Shown: positions 8,884 through 17,148 of the stretch, piece after piece
Layout of the letters: each line of letters starts with the position of its first letter
Numbering within the stretch: the first letter of the stretch is position 1
Assembly: GCA_041586615.1 (NCBI GenBank)
Contig: JBFGZS010000040.1
Span: 1 to 42,109 of the forward strand
From: Motiliproteus sp041586615
GTDB taxonomy: Bacteria > Pseudomonadota > Gammaproteobacteria > Pseudomonadales > Balneatricaceae
Reading direction: 5' to 3'
DNA: 42,109 nucleotides
Notes under the pieces: generated by a model
Databases searched by the model: none
Seen by the model: the letters and a program-made list of their open reading frames with translations, nothing else
What the model was told of the DNA's origin: nothing
Program-made: the position numbers and the translations under genes

Positions 8884-9870
8884 ATGCTTAGCTTTTTTAT
8901 ACGCCGCTTAGGTCAATCCGTCTTGGTCATGTTGGCTGTGGCCTTGCTGGCCTTCAGCATGTTCCGCTTTGTCGGCGACCCTGTTACCAATATGTTGTCT
9001 CAGGACGCGTCGGTCGAGGAGCGGGAGCAGTTGCGGGAAAATTTGGGCCTCAATGACCCACTTCTCGTCCAGTTCTCGACCTTCGTTTCGAATGTCGTCC
9101 AGGGGGATTTCGGTATCTCCTATCGTAATCAGCGTGCGGTTTCAGAACTGATTGCCGAGCGCATGCCGGCAACCCTGGAGCTGGTTGCGGTCGCTTTCGT
9201 TATCTCCCTGCTGGTCGGCCTGCCGATGGGCGTGTATTCCGCGCTTAAGCCCAACAGCTGGTTAAGTCATCTATTTCAGACCATTTCTCTGGTTGGAATA
9301 TCATTACCCACCTTTGTCACCGGCATACTGCTGATTCTGACCTTTTCGGTCACATTGAACTGGTTGCCGGCCTTTGGTCGTGGTGATGTGGTAGAGCTTG
9401 GCTGGTGGTCGACAGGACTGCTCACAGTGAGTGGCCTTAAGTCCCTTATTCTACCTGGGATAATGTTGGGCCTGTTCCAGGTCACTTTGATTATGCGTTT
9501 GGTGCGGGCAGAGATGCTTGAAGTGTTACGGACCGACTATATCCGCTTTGCCCGTGCTCGCGGGCTGAGTAATCGGGCTGTGAATTTCGGCCATGCGTTA
9601 AAAAATACCCTCATGCCGGTTATTACCATCATCGGGCTTCAGCTCGGGGCCATGATCGCGTTCGCGATTATCACCGAGACGGTGTTCCAGTGGCCCGGTA
9701 TGGGATTCCTCTTTATTCAGGCGGTCAATTTTGTCGATATCCCGGTCATGTCGGCATATCTGATTCTGGTCTCACTGATATTCGTCGTTATCAACATGAT
9801 CGTGGACATGATGTATTACCTCCTCGATCCGCGGTTACGTGCTGACCGCGCCAGCGCCAATTCGCACTGA
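8884..9870 (+). CDS. ABC transporter permease, DppB type
   Basis: This 328-residue inner-membrane permease of the BPD_transp_1 family has the DppB/OppB signature N-terminus (MLSFFIRRLGQSVLVMLAV, GDPVTNMLSQDASVEEREQLRENLGLNDP). The EAA loop that contacts the ATPase is visible around residues 205-230 (DYIRFARARGLSNRAVNFGHALKNTLMPV). About six helices are predicted. GGAG precedes the ATG. It lies 71 nt after the binding protein and 14 nt before the second permease. The 71-nt gap contains a direct repeat of ccggccctgacgcg (near 8824-8851), which may form a short structure but has no clear terminator tail. Confidence 0.94.
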   Translation: MLSFFIRRLGQSVLVMLAVALLAFSMFRFVGDPVTNMLSQDASVEEREQLRENLGLNDPLLVQFSTFVSNVVQGDFGISYRNQRAVSELIAERMPATLELVAVAFVISLLVGLPMGVYSALKPNSWLSHLFQTISLVGISLPTFVTGILLILTFSVTLNWLPAFGRGDVVELGWWSTGLLTVSGLKSLILPGIMLGLFQVTLIMRLVRAEMLEVLRTDYIRFARARGLSNRAVNFGHALKNTLMPVITIIGLQLGAMIAFAIITETVFQWPGMGFLFIQAVNFVDIPVMSAYLILVSLIFVVINMIVDMMYYLLDPRLRADRASANSH

Positions 9871-9884
9871 GGAGAGCTAAGACA

Positions 9885-10817
9885 ATGCAACGATTAATGA
9901 CATTCGCCGATGATTGGCACCGCTTTTTGGACAGCGATATTTTTTACAGCTTTCGTCGCTCGCGCATCACGATGGTCGCGGCGGTGGTGACGCTGTTCTT
10001 GATACTTGCGGCGCTGTTCGCGCCTTGGATTGCGCCTCACGACCCCTTCGATGTGGCCACGCTGGATCTTATGAACAGTGAACTGCCGCCCCTATGGATG
10101 GAGGGTGGGGATCCTCGGTTTCTTCTCGGCACCGATAGCCAGGGGCGCGATGTGTTCTCATCAATTCTCTATGGCCTTAGGGTTTCCTTGGTGGTGGGCT
10201 TTGCCGGCGTTTTGGTGGCCATGGTGATCGGTGTTGGCATGGGGCTGCTCAGTGGCTTCATGGGTGGACTGACCGATGCCATTATCATGCGTATCGCTGA
10301 TATGATTCTCAGCTTTCCGGCAATCCTGGTGGCGCTGCTGATCAACGGTATCGCGCTGAGTTTCCTGTCTCAGGAGGCCATGCACGAGTCTGCTATCTAT
10401 GTGCTAGTGTTGGCGATCGCACTGACCAGCTGGGTGCAATACGCCCGGACCGTACGCAGTTCAACCATGGTGGAGAAGTCCAAGGAGTATGTGCAGGCGG
10501 CTCAGGTCATCGGTTTGCCGCCTATGCTGATTATGATTCGCCATGTGCTACCCAACGTGTTGGGGCCTGTGCTGGTTATCGCGACCATCAACCTTGGCCT
10601 TGCGGTGCTGACCGAAGCGATGCTTTCGTTTCTCGGTGTCGGTATGCCCCCCACCGAACCCTCCCTGGGAACCCTGATTCGGATCGGCAACGAGTTTTTG
10701 TTTTCCGGGATCTGGTGGGTCGTGATCTTTCCCTCCATCACTCTGGCACTGCTGGTCCTAGCGGTGAACCTACTGGGTGATTGGCTGCGTGATGCACTTA
10801 ACCCGAAACTACGCTGA
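9885..10817 (+). CDS. ABC transporter permease, DppC type
   Basis: The 310-residue permease has the extended N-terminus and periplasmic loop typical of DppC/OppC (APWIAPHDPFDVATLDL, then FLLGTDSQGRDVFSSILYGLRVSLVVG). The EAA-type coupling loop is around residues 195-225 (VEKSKEYVQAAQVIGLPPMLIMIRHVLPNVLGPV). It pairs with the preceding permease to form the translocation pore. It lies 14 nt from that gene and 13 nt from the first ATPase, so translation is probably coupled. Confidence 0.94.
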   Translation: MQRLMTFADDWHRFLDSDIFYSFRRSRITMVAAVVTLFLILAALFAPWIAPHDPFDVATLDLMNSELPPLWMEGGDPRFLLGTDSQGRDVFSSILYGLRVSLVVGFAGVLVAMVIGVGMGLLSGFMGGLTDAIIMRIADMILSFPAILVALLINGIALSFLSQEAMHESAIYVLVLAIALTSWVQYARTVRSSTMVEKSKEYVQAAQVIGLPPMLIMIRHVLPNVLGPVLVIATINLGLAVLTEAMLSFLGVGMPPTEPSLGTLIRIGNEFLFSGIWWVVIFPSITLALLVLAVNLLGDWLRDALNPKLR

Positions 10818-10830
10818 GAGGAATTTTAGG

Positions 10831-11943
10831 ATGCATAATAACGATAATAACGCTGCCCCTTTACTCGAAGTCGACCGACTGTGTGTCGAGTTTCCCACCC
10901 GTCGCGGTGTGCTGACGGCAATTGACGGAATTTCGATGAATATACGTGCCGGCGAAATTCTGGGTGTGGTCGGCGAATCGGGTGCCGGCAAATCGCTGAC
11001 CGGCACAGCGATCACTGGCCTGCTTGAGCGCCCGGGACGTGTAGCCGGCGGTGAGATCCGCTTTAACGGTCAGCGTATCGATAACTTGCCACCCGAGCAG
11101 ATGCGCCGGCTTCGAGGCAAGCAGATCGGCTCGATATTTCAGGACCCCCTTACCAGTCTGAATCCCCTCTATACCGTGGGCCGGCAACTGATTGAGACGA
11201 TTCGGACTCATACCGATCTGACTCCAAAACAGGCCAGGGAACGTGCTATCGAGATGCTCACCGAGGTTGGTATTCCGGCTCCGGAGCATCGTATCGACCA
11301 GTATCCCCACCAGTTTTCCGGTGGCATGCGCCAGCGTGTGGTGATCGCCCTGGCGTTGTGCGTCAACCCGAAGCTGGTGATCGCCGACGAACCAACGACC
11401 GCGCTCGATGTGTCGGTGCAGGCGCAAATTATCTCGCTGTTGAAAAATCTCTGTCACGAGCACCATTCCGCGGTGATGTTGGTTACCCATGATATGGGTG
11501 TGATCGCAGAGACCTGCGATCGGGTCGCCGTGATGTATGCCGGTCGTCTGGTTGAGATCGGCCCGGTGCAGGAGGTCGTCAAGCGAGCCAGGCATCCCTA
11601 CACCCGAGGGTTGATGGGATCTATTCCCAAACTGGGTGAGGAGGTTGAGTATTTGACTCAAATCGACGGTGCTATGCCGCGCTTGACCGATATCCCCGCA
11701 GGTTGTGCCTTCAGTCCTCGTTGCCCCTATGCCACCGCGCGCTGCCGGGAGGAAAAGCCGGAGCTGTTATCCGTTGGTGCCGATCAGGTGGCTTGCTGGT
11801 TGTGGGATGACGCAGAACCCGGTACAGATCCCAGGCAGATGTTTGAAGGTAGCAAGAAGCCGGATGGGCTGTCTTACAAGACCGTGACTGCCGCAGAGCC
11901 GGTGAGCAAACCAATCTTGGTATGTGGTGAGGGGGCTAAATGA
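10831..11943 (+). CDS. ABC transporter ATP-binding protein, DppD type
   Basis: I choose ATG 10831 (MHNNDNN, with AGAGGA upstream). The longer frame from 10777 overlaps the permease and is unlikely. The 370-residue ATPase has Walker A GESGAGKS at 48-55, Q104 in the Q-loop (IFQDP), the signature FSGGMRQ at 162-168 and Walker B VIADEP at 183-188. A C-terminal oligopeptide-type extension carries the cysteine cluster seen in DppD/OppD (CAFSPRCPYATARC), which may hold an iron-sulfur cluster in this family. Its TGA overlaps the start of the next ATPase gene, so the two are translationally coupled and probably form a heterodimer. Confidence 0.95.
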   Translation: MHNNDNNAAPLLEVDRLCVEFPTRRGVLTAIDGISMNIRAGEILGVVGESGAGKSLTGTAITGLLERPGRVAGGEIRFNGQRIDNLPPEQMRRLRGKQIGSIFQDPLTSLNPLYTVGRQLIETIRTHTDLTPKQARERAIEMLTEVGIPAPEHRIDQYPHQFSGGMRQRVVIALALCVNPKLVIADEPTTALDVSVQAQIISLLKNLCHEHHSAVMLVTHDMGVIAETCDRVAVMYAGRLVEIGPVQEVVKRARHPYTRGLMGSIPKLGEEVEYLTQIDGAMPRLTDIPAGCAFSPRCPYATARCREEKPELLSVGADQVACWLWDDAEPGTDPRQMFEGSKKPDGLSYKTVTAAEPVSKPILVCGEGAK

Positions 11944-12989
11944 TGAATGCCAACGTGAATGATAATTACCTTCGGCCGATTGCGGATCGCGAATCCGAGA
12001 CGCCAATTCTGCGTGTGCGAGACCTGAAACGTCATTTTGATGTCTCTCCGCCGTTGCTAAATCGGATTCTCGAAGGAAAGTCAAAGCAGCTTCTGAAGGC
12101 TGTGGATGGCATTGATTTCGAAATTCGAAAGGGTGAAACCTTCGGGCTGGTGGGCGAGTCGGGATGCGGTAAATCAACCGCGGCGCGCCTTACCGTCGGT
12201 CTGTATTCGCCCAGTGGTGGAAGTGTCGAGTTTGAAGGCGTCGATATTGGCCCGCTGAATCGCAAGCAGATGGCACCGTTGCGTAGCCGTATGCAGATGA
12301 TTTTCCAGGATCCTTATGCCAGCTTTAATCCGCGCTGGCGGGTCAAAAAAATTATCGCCGAGCCTATCCGCGTATTTCGTCTGCTGAAAACAGAGGCGGA
12401 AATTGAGGCGCGGGTTGCTGAACTGCTGACCCAGGTGGGGCTGATGCCCGCTGACGGAGATAAATATCCCCATGAATTCAGCGGCGGTCAGCGCCAGCGT
12501 ATATCGATTGCCCGAGCCCTGGCCAGCAATCCGGATTTTATCGTCTGCGACGAACCCACGTCGGCGTTGGACGTGTCGGTGCAGGCTCAGATACTGAATC
12601 TGATGCGCGACCTGCAGCGTCAGTACCAGCTGACCTATCTCTTTATCAGTCATGACCTGGCGGTCGTGTTCCATATTTCCGACCGGGTCGGTGTGATGTA
12701 TCTGGGGGCTATGGTTGAGCAGGCTCCCTCCCAGGAACTACTACGCAATCCCCGTCATCCTTACACCCGTATGTTGCTCGATGCGATACCTGATCTTGAG
12801 ATGAGTGGGCGCGCACGCACGCCGGTCAGCGGGGAAGTTCCCAGCCCGATTTCCCCGCCGAGCGGCTGCACCTTTCATCCCCGATGTCCCCATGCCAATG
12901 CGCGTTGCAAGGCTGAGGCACCGGCCAATATCGCCACCGATGCCGGGGGGGTGGTGGCTTGCCACGCCGTTGAAGAGGGTCGAATTTAG
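11940..12989 (+). CDS. ABC transporter ATP-binding protein, DppF/OppF type
   Basis: This 349-residue ATPase begins at ATGATG (11940 or 11943), overlapping the stop of the previous gene. It has Walker A GESGCGKS at 72-79, Q123 (IFQDP), signature FSGGQRQ at 180-186 and Walker B IVCDEP at 201-206. The extra segment before Walker A and the C-terminal CTFHPRCPHANARC cluster are typical of DppF/OppF. It completes the importer. A rho-independent terminator follows about 55 nt later, closing the operon. Confidence 0.95.
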   Translation: MMNANVNDNYLRPIADRESETPILRVRDLKRHFDVSPPLLNRILEGKSKQLLKAVDGIDFEIRKGETFGLVGESGCGKSTAARLTVGLYSPSGGSVEFEGVDIGPLNRKQMAPLRSRMQMIFQDPYASFNPRWRVKKIIAEPIRVFRLLKTEAEIEARVAELLTQVGLMPADGDKYPHEFSGGQRQRISIARALASNPDFIVCDEPTSALDVSVQAQILNLMRDLQRQYQLTYLFISHDLAVVFHISDRVGVMYLGAMVEQAPSQELLRNPRHPYTRMLLDAIPDLEMSGRARTPVSGEVPSPISPPSGCTFHPRCPHANARCKAEAPANIATDAGGVVACHAVEEGRI

Positions 12990-13043
12990 CCAAGAATCTG
13001 ACGGTCTTTTACATTACTGTACCTCGCTCCGGTACGGTGTTGG

Positions 13044-13075
13044 CCAGCCGGCTTAGGGTCGGGCTGGTCTTTTTT
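13044..13075 (+). terminator. Rho-independent terminator of the ABC importer operon
   Basis: CCAGCC (13044-13049) and GGCTGG (13062-13067) form a stem that is followed at once by a run of T with one C (tctttttt). It lies 54 nt after the last ATPase stop and before the flavin-reductase-like gene. Confidence 0.75.
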
Positions 13076-13169
13076 ATTCACCGGTTGAAGGTTGCTGCAG
13101 GGCAGTCTGAATGCTGCAATTTATAATAACCGTTAACCTGCGGGCGCGATTGCACCCGGGAGAATCATT

Positions 13170-13817
13170 ATGAAATATGACTTTAACCGCCTCACCAAAG
13201 AGGAAAAGTACAAGCTGCTGGTCAGTTTTGTGGTACCGCGGCCCATCGCACTGGTCACCAGCCGCTGCCCCGATGGCGTCAACAACGCGGCGCCGATCAG
13301 TTTTTTTAATGTGTTCAGCGATGAGCCGCCGCTGCTGATTCTGGGTATTCAGCATAAGCCGGGGGCTGTCCTTAAGGATACCACGCACAACATTCGGGAA
13401 ACGGGGGAGTTCGTGGTCAATATGGTCGATGAGGCGATTGCTGAGCAGATGATCGTATCGTCTATCGACTTTCCGTCGGAGGTCGATGAGCTGGCGGCTA
13501 CGGGGCTGACCAGCGCCCCCTGTGACCAGGTCTCCGCCGCACGGATTCTGGAAGCACCGGTCGCTTTTGAATGCCGCCTGGAGCGGAGTATCGAGTACAG
13601 CAACCGTTCCATCATCTTTGGCCAAGTGGTCCATATGCATGTGCAGGATCAATATATTGACATTGAGCGTCTGCGAGTCCGCTCGCCTGCCTACTGCCCG
13701 ATCTCAAGAATGCACGCCGATACTTACACCTCAACCCGTGATCAGTTCCAATTGCCCCGCGTCAGCTATGAGCAGTGGTTAGCATGCGGTGATCGTAAGA
13801 TAGATAGTGTTGGGTGA
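13170..13817 (+). CDS. Flavin-reductase-like FMN-binding split-barrel protein
   Basis: The 215-residue product has the flavin reductase-like split-barrel fold: VPRPIALVTSRCPDGVNNAAPISFFNVFSDEPPLL near the N-terminus, then NIRETGEFVVNMV and later FECRLERSI. These proteins bind FMN. Some supply reduced flavin to partner oxygenases; others have uncharacterised redox roles. GGGAG lies nine bases before the ATG. It is separated from the ABC operon by a terminator, so it probably has its own promoter. No flavin-dependent oxygenase is present in the window, so a partner cannot be named. Confidence 0.85.
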   Translation: MKYDFNRLTKEEKYKLLVSFVVPRPIALVTSRCPDGVNNAAPISFFNVFSDEPPLLILGIQHKPGAVLKDTTHNIRETGEFVVNMVDEAIAEQMIVSSIDFPSEVDELAATGLTSAPCDQVSAARILEAPVAFECRLERSIEYSNRSIIFGQVVHMHVQDQYIDIERLRVRSPAYCPISRMHADTYTSTRDQFQLPRVSYEQWLACGDRKIDSVG

Positions 13818-14385
13818 GCTCTCCTTAACTGCATTCCATTACACATAAGTCAGCTTTGTGATCGCATTTTGTTCATGACATCGAAGGCCTGCATGGCCGT
13901 ATTCAACACCTGCAAACCTTACCAGAGCATTTTGGCACCGGGTTCGCTGATGCTTGCGCCCCAGAAAGCCGCCCAGCATTCGTGCGGGCTGAAGACCAGA
14001 TGGGCATTGAGATCAAACACTCACGCTCAAGTGGCATTAACCAGCCAGTACGCTATCAACCCGGTGGGTTAATATTAAGGCGGCAACGTAATACCGCGCA
14101 AAAATGTCGCCTTAATAGGCGGTTCATGGATGAATCGCCGTGGCATAAAGTCACGTGCCAGGTTAATAGCTACGCCGTGTTCAGCATCACAGCATCAAGG
14201 TGAATAACAAACCGATGACGGGGATCTCAACCATTAGCACTGAACAGGAGGGGGGGGGTAGCGTCACTTAAGGTCAGCAAACCGAGCGGAAAAGGACAGT
14301 TATCGCTGCTCTAGTGGTAGGTTTAAAGATTAAATTCTTATAAGTCAATTGCTTACGTTTGTGGTTGTCGTGATCGGGGGGTGAG
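13818..14385. other. Gene-free intergenic zone with a repeat copy
   Basis: No coding region can be supported. A partial copy of the dispersed structured repeat lies at 14073-14157 in reverse orientation. A G-homopolymer of nine bases occurs at 14250-14258. A stretch around 13890-14060 can be translated into a plausible-looking peptide (LPEHFGTGFADACAPE region), but I do not recognise it and it has no start or RBS. Confidence 0.5.
14073..14157 (-). repeat. Dispersed structured repeat, partial copy A
   Basis: Read on the minus strand this matches the 3' half of the copy at 18788: a CGTGGC-type hairpin (here cgtgactttatgccacg), then gaaccgcctattaaggcgac, then a ggtattacgttgccgccttaata end. The 5' hairpin half (TTAACCGGGC...) is missing or replaced. 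Confidence 0.7.
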
Positions 14386-15156
14386 CTATTGGTATTTGTG
14401 AAAAATAGCCTGCATCGTGCCGTCCCGCTTCATCTCTCTAACGACTTCGTCAACCCGAGGTAAGATTGCGGAAAATTTAGAATCTTTTCTGATCAATAAT
14501 TGATGGTGCTCTGTGCTGAAAATAACATCTGTTTTTATAATTTTGTCGCTCAAGCCAAGCTTTTTGATGTTGTAGTCCGTTATTCTGGCGCTTTGAATAA
14601 ATATATCGGCTCTTTTTTTCGATAGGAACTCAAGAGCGCTGCCTATCTCAGAAACTCTATATATATTGGATTCTTTTAGTTTGTCTTTCGACCAGCTTCC
14701 ACCAATGTAATCTACGATGCGATAATTTTTCAAGCCTTCGAAAGAATCTATCTTTTTTATCTTATCTATACTTTTGTGGTTTTTGTAGGTATATAAAGTG
14801 TTGTTGATGGTGATAAGCGTCTCTTCACCAGCCTGTGCATATTTCTGACGATCTGGTGTATCCACCGTAAAGAGACCATCTGCAATACCCTGCGCCACAA
14901 GCATTTGTGCTCTTTTCCAGGGGTAACCTTGGTTAATTACAGGTATTCCCATTCTTTTCTCAAATATTTCCCTGACGATATCGATTTGCAAGCCCATCAT
15001 TTTCTCATTTTCTTCCCAGGAAAAGGGACGATAGTTATGACCGTAGGCCATAATAATGGCTTCTTGTGCGGTTGAGTACGATGAAAAAAAAGGACAAAAA
15101 AGAGTCGCCAGTAAATAAAAGAAGATCATTGAATATTTTGACAAAATGAACCTCAT
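14386..15156 (-). CDS. Periplasmic solute-binding protein, family 3 (SBP_bac_3)
   Basis: The 256-residue protein has an N-terminal signal peptide ending near YSTAQE and CAGGAG seven bases before the ATG. Family 3 features are IIMAYGHNYRPFSWEE, MMGLQIDIVREIFEKRMG, DGLFTVDTPDRQKYA and a final MKRDGTMQAIFHKYQ. Such proteins bind amino acids or related ligands, but no permease or ATPase accompanies it, so it is an orphan. The gene is visibly A+T-richer than its neighbours, with many AAA, ATA and TTT codons. It is flanked by repeat fragments and transposase remnants, which suggests acquisition by transfer. The pseudogene at 238-636 has the same architecture but much more G+C-rich codons. Confidence 0.85.
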   Translation of the reverse strand: MRFILSKYSMIFFYLLATLFCPFFSSYSTAQEAIIMAYGHNYRPFSWEENEKMMGLQIDIVREIFEKRMGIPVINQGYPWKRAQMLVAQGIADGLFTVDTPDRQKYAQAGEETLITINNTLYTYKNHKSIDKIKKIDSFEGLKNYRIVDYIGGSWSKDKLKESNIYRVSEIGSALEFLSKKRADIFIQSARITDYNIKKLGLSDKIIKTDVIFSTEHHQLLIRKDSKFSAILPRVDEVVREMKRDGTMQAIFHKYQ

Positions 15157-15230
15157 TGATATGCTCCTGAATCAGTGATATAGAATCCGCCTGGAATGCC
15201 TCAAACTCTGCAACCATGAGGCTTTCAGCG

Positions 15231-15263
15231 GTATTAAGGCGGCAACTTAATACCGAGCAAAAG
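15231..15263 (-). repeat. Dispersed structured repeat, short 3'-end fragment B
   Basis: On the minus strand the sequence reads ttttgctcggtattaagttgccgccttaatacc, the terminal segment of the repeat seen at 18788 and 27094. It abuts the end of the IS1182-type transposase frame, so the insertion may have split a repeat copy. Confidence 0.65.
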
Positions 15264-15271
15264 GTGCTCGG

Positions 15272-16638
15272 TTAATAAAATAAGCACTGACTTTCATTCA
15301 TCCGTTTTACATTCCAATCCAGTGTGGCAAGCGTCCATTCGGCCGTCACTTTGTCCAGCTCTCGCATCGAGAGCTGCCTGAAGTCCATTACGTGCTCGAT
15401 GATGCCGAAAACCGGTCCACCATCTGTTTTCTTAACCCGTAGAGTGCTCGGCCCGCCTGTATCGCCAGTCGATGCGCCATGAGGGGGAGTGGGTCATGCG
15501 TCTCCGGCGTGGGGGTATCGAGTGCGAACCGCTTAAAAACGGACAGGTGATGGTGGTCACGCGCAACGGCAAGTAAGGGTTGGATATCTGCCTGCATACA
15601 AAGCTCTAGATTGTTAGCACTAAAATATCCCGTATCTGCCAGCAGATCCGTTACTGCGCCCAACTCATCGGGTAGGACGTCCAGTTTTTGCAGGGCTGGT
15701 TCTATTTGCTGTTTGTCATTGGTGGCCTGCGTCACATGCGAGCTCATGACCAGCATCGTATCCGTATTCACACTGGCCTGTGCGTTGTAACATTGCTCAA
15801 AACCGCCGCCAGACACCGGCATGATACGCGATTCTTCATCGGTTAAATTTACCAGATCTTTATCCTTAGGGCCGGGTTGCGGTGGTTTCGGCTCCCGGCC
15901 CTTAGGCTTTTTTTCAGCGTCCTTCTGGTCCTGCTGCTTTGCTTGCTTACTCTGGTACTCCGCTTGCTCTCGGTCAAAGCGCTCCTTGGCTCGCGCCTCA
16001 ATTTTTAGTGTTGCTGCATCCAAGGCTTTTAGCCGAACTTCACGGCGGGCAATCTCAGCAGGAAGGTCCATGTCATCGACCACCGGCGCTTGGTCAGCCG
16101 CCTCGGCCTGCGCTGTCAGGGCTTTTTCTTCTGATTTGAGTTGCTGCGCGATCTTTTTTGCATGGGCATAGGAGAGCGCGTTGTGCTTGCTGGCGTTGGC
16201 TTTAATCTTGGTGCCATCCAACGCGATTCGCCCCAGCTTCACTAATTTCATCTTACGCGCCAACAATAAAACCTGGACAAACGGGTCTTTAAGCTGGGGT
16301 AAGAATCGCCGCCGAAAAGTTGCAATGGTGTCGTGATCTGGGTGTGTATTGGCAGCTATGTAGCGAAACTCAATGGAGTCATAGGTCGCACCCTCAATCT
16401 TTCTGCTGGAAAATACGCCGGTAGCGTAGTCGTAGACCAGCAGGCCGAGCAGGCCCGCCGGATGGCGGGCCTTCGATCCTCGCCCTGTATATTGGCGGGT
16501 GAGTTCCGACAGATCGAGTCGATCAATAACCTCTACGACGAAGCCTGCCAGATGGTCCTCAGTCAGCCCGTCTGATGCGGAGGGTGGTAACAGATAGGTA
16601 GTATCGCGATCAACAGTGACAAAGCGATTCATTATCAT
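15272..16638 (-). mobile_element. IS1182-family transposase with a C-terminal frameshift
   Basis: The product shows the IS1182 transposase pattern: LLPPSASDGLTEDHLAGFVVEVIDRL (N-terminal domain), YATGVFSSRKIEGATYDSIEFRYIAANTHPDHDTIATFRRRF, LGRIALDGTKIKANASKHNALSY (catalytic D) and DLLADTGYFSANN. The open frame ends at 15388 with an aberrant tail after GRALYGLRKQMVD. One missing C near 15412 restores the expected sequence, PVFGIIEHVMDFRQLS, which runs to a TAA at 15272. The transposase is therefore interrupted by a single-base deletion, or the base is a sequencing error. I could not identify terminal inverted repeats or a target duplication with confidence, so the element boundaries are not given. 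Confidence 0.85.
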
Positions 16639-16695
16639 TATCCGATCGTTGTGAGGGCTGCGTTATTATCTCACAGGGGCGCTGTTCGATTAAAT

Positions 16696-16991
16696 CTATA
16701 TATGGTCTCTTTCCGTTTTGCAAGGTTTTGCGTTATCGTGACAGGGACCGGATTGCTGTTGTATATCCTTCTCAACAAATCGCTTTTTTAAGTGCTCGAG
16801 ACTTCGAGGTGTGGTCCCTAAGGCTTCAGAAACCTGCGCCACGATCCACTTTGGACCATACTCTCCAGCATCAAGCAGGAGCAATGCTCGAGCATATAAA
16901 ACGGTACGAGCAGCCCTTTCCCCTTAGTTGACATCGCGTCCAGATCTGAACGTTCTTCTTTTGTTAGCGTTACTTTGTAGCGTGGTGCCAT
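16696..16991 (-). pseudogene. IS630-family transposase 5' remnant, frameshifted
   Basis: From the ATG at 16991 the frame gives MAPRYKVTLTKEERSDLDAM and STKGKG. A one-base shift then continues as AARTVLYARALLLLDAGEYG, PKWIVAQVSEALGTTPRSLE and HLKKRFVEKD. This is the N-terminal helix-turn-helix region of IS630-type transposases. It breaks off after about 85 residues into unrelated sequence and lacks the DDE catalytic domain. It is a dead fragment, and no second half was found in the window. The adjoining 16992-17148 holds no gene I can support. Confidence 0.8.
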
Positions 16992-17148
16992 GTCGCCCTC
17001 CATGTCTGATGAGGACGACTATAACACTTGACAGGATGCGAATGTTTAGATCTTGCGTTGTAACGGCGCTGGCTTTTTTATGCCCAGGGATGGGCGGTAT
17101 GCCGCGGGCGCAGGGAAGCGCAGAAGCGGCGATGCCCTGTGCTTTTCT

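Noticed and set aside
13869..14203. Two small plus-strand frames in the gap after the flavin-reductase gene
   Set aside because: No RBS, no family resemblance, and the second overlaps a repeat copy.
15388..15425. Programmed frameshifting in the IS1182-type transposase
   Set aside because: No slippery heptamer is evident and IS1182 transposases are made from a single frame; a deletion is simpler.
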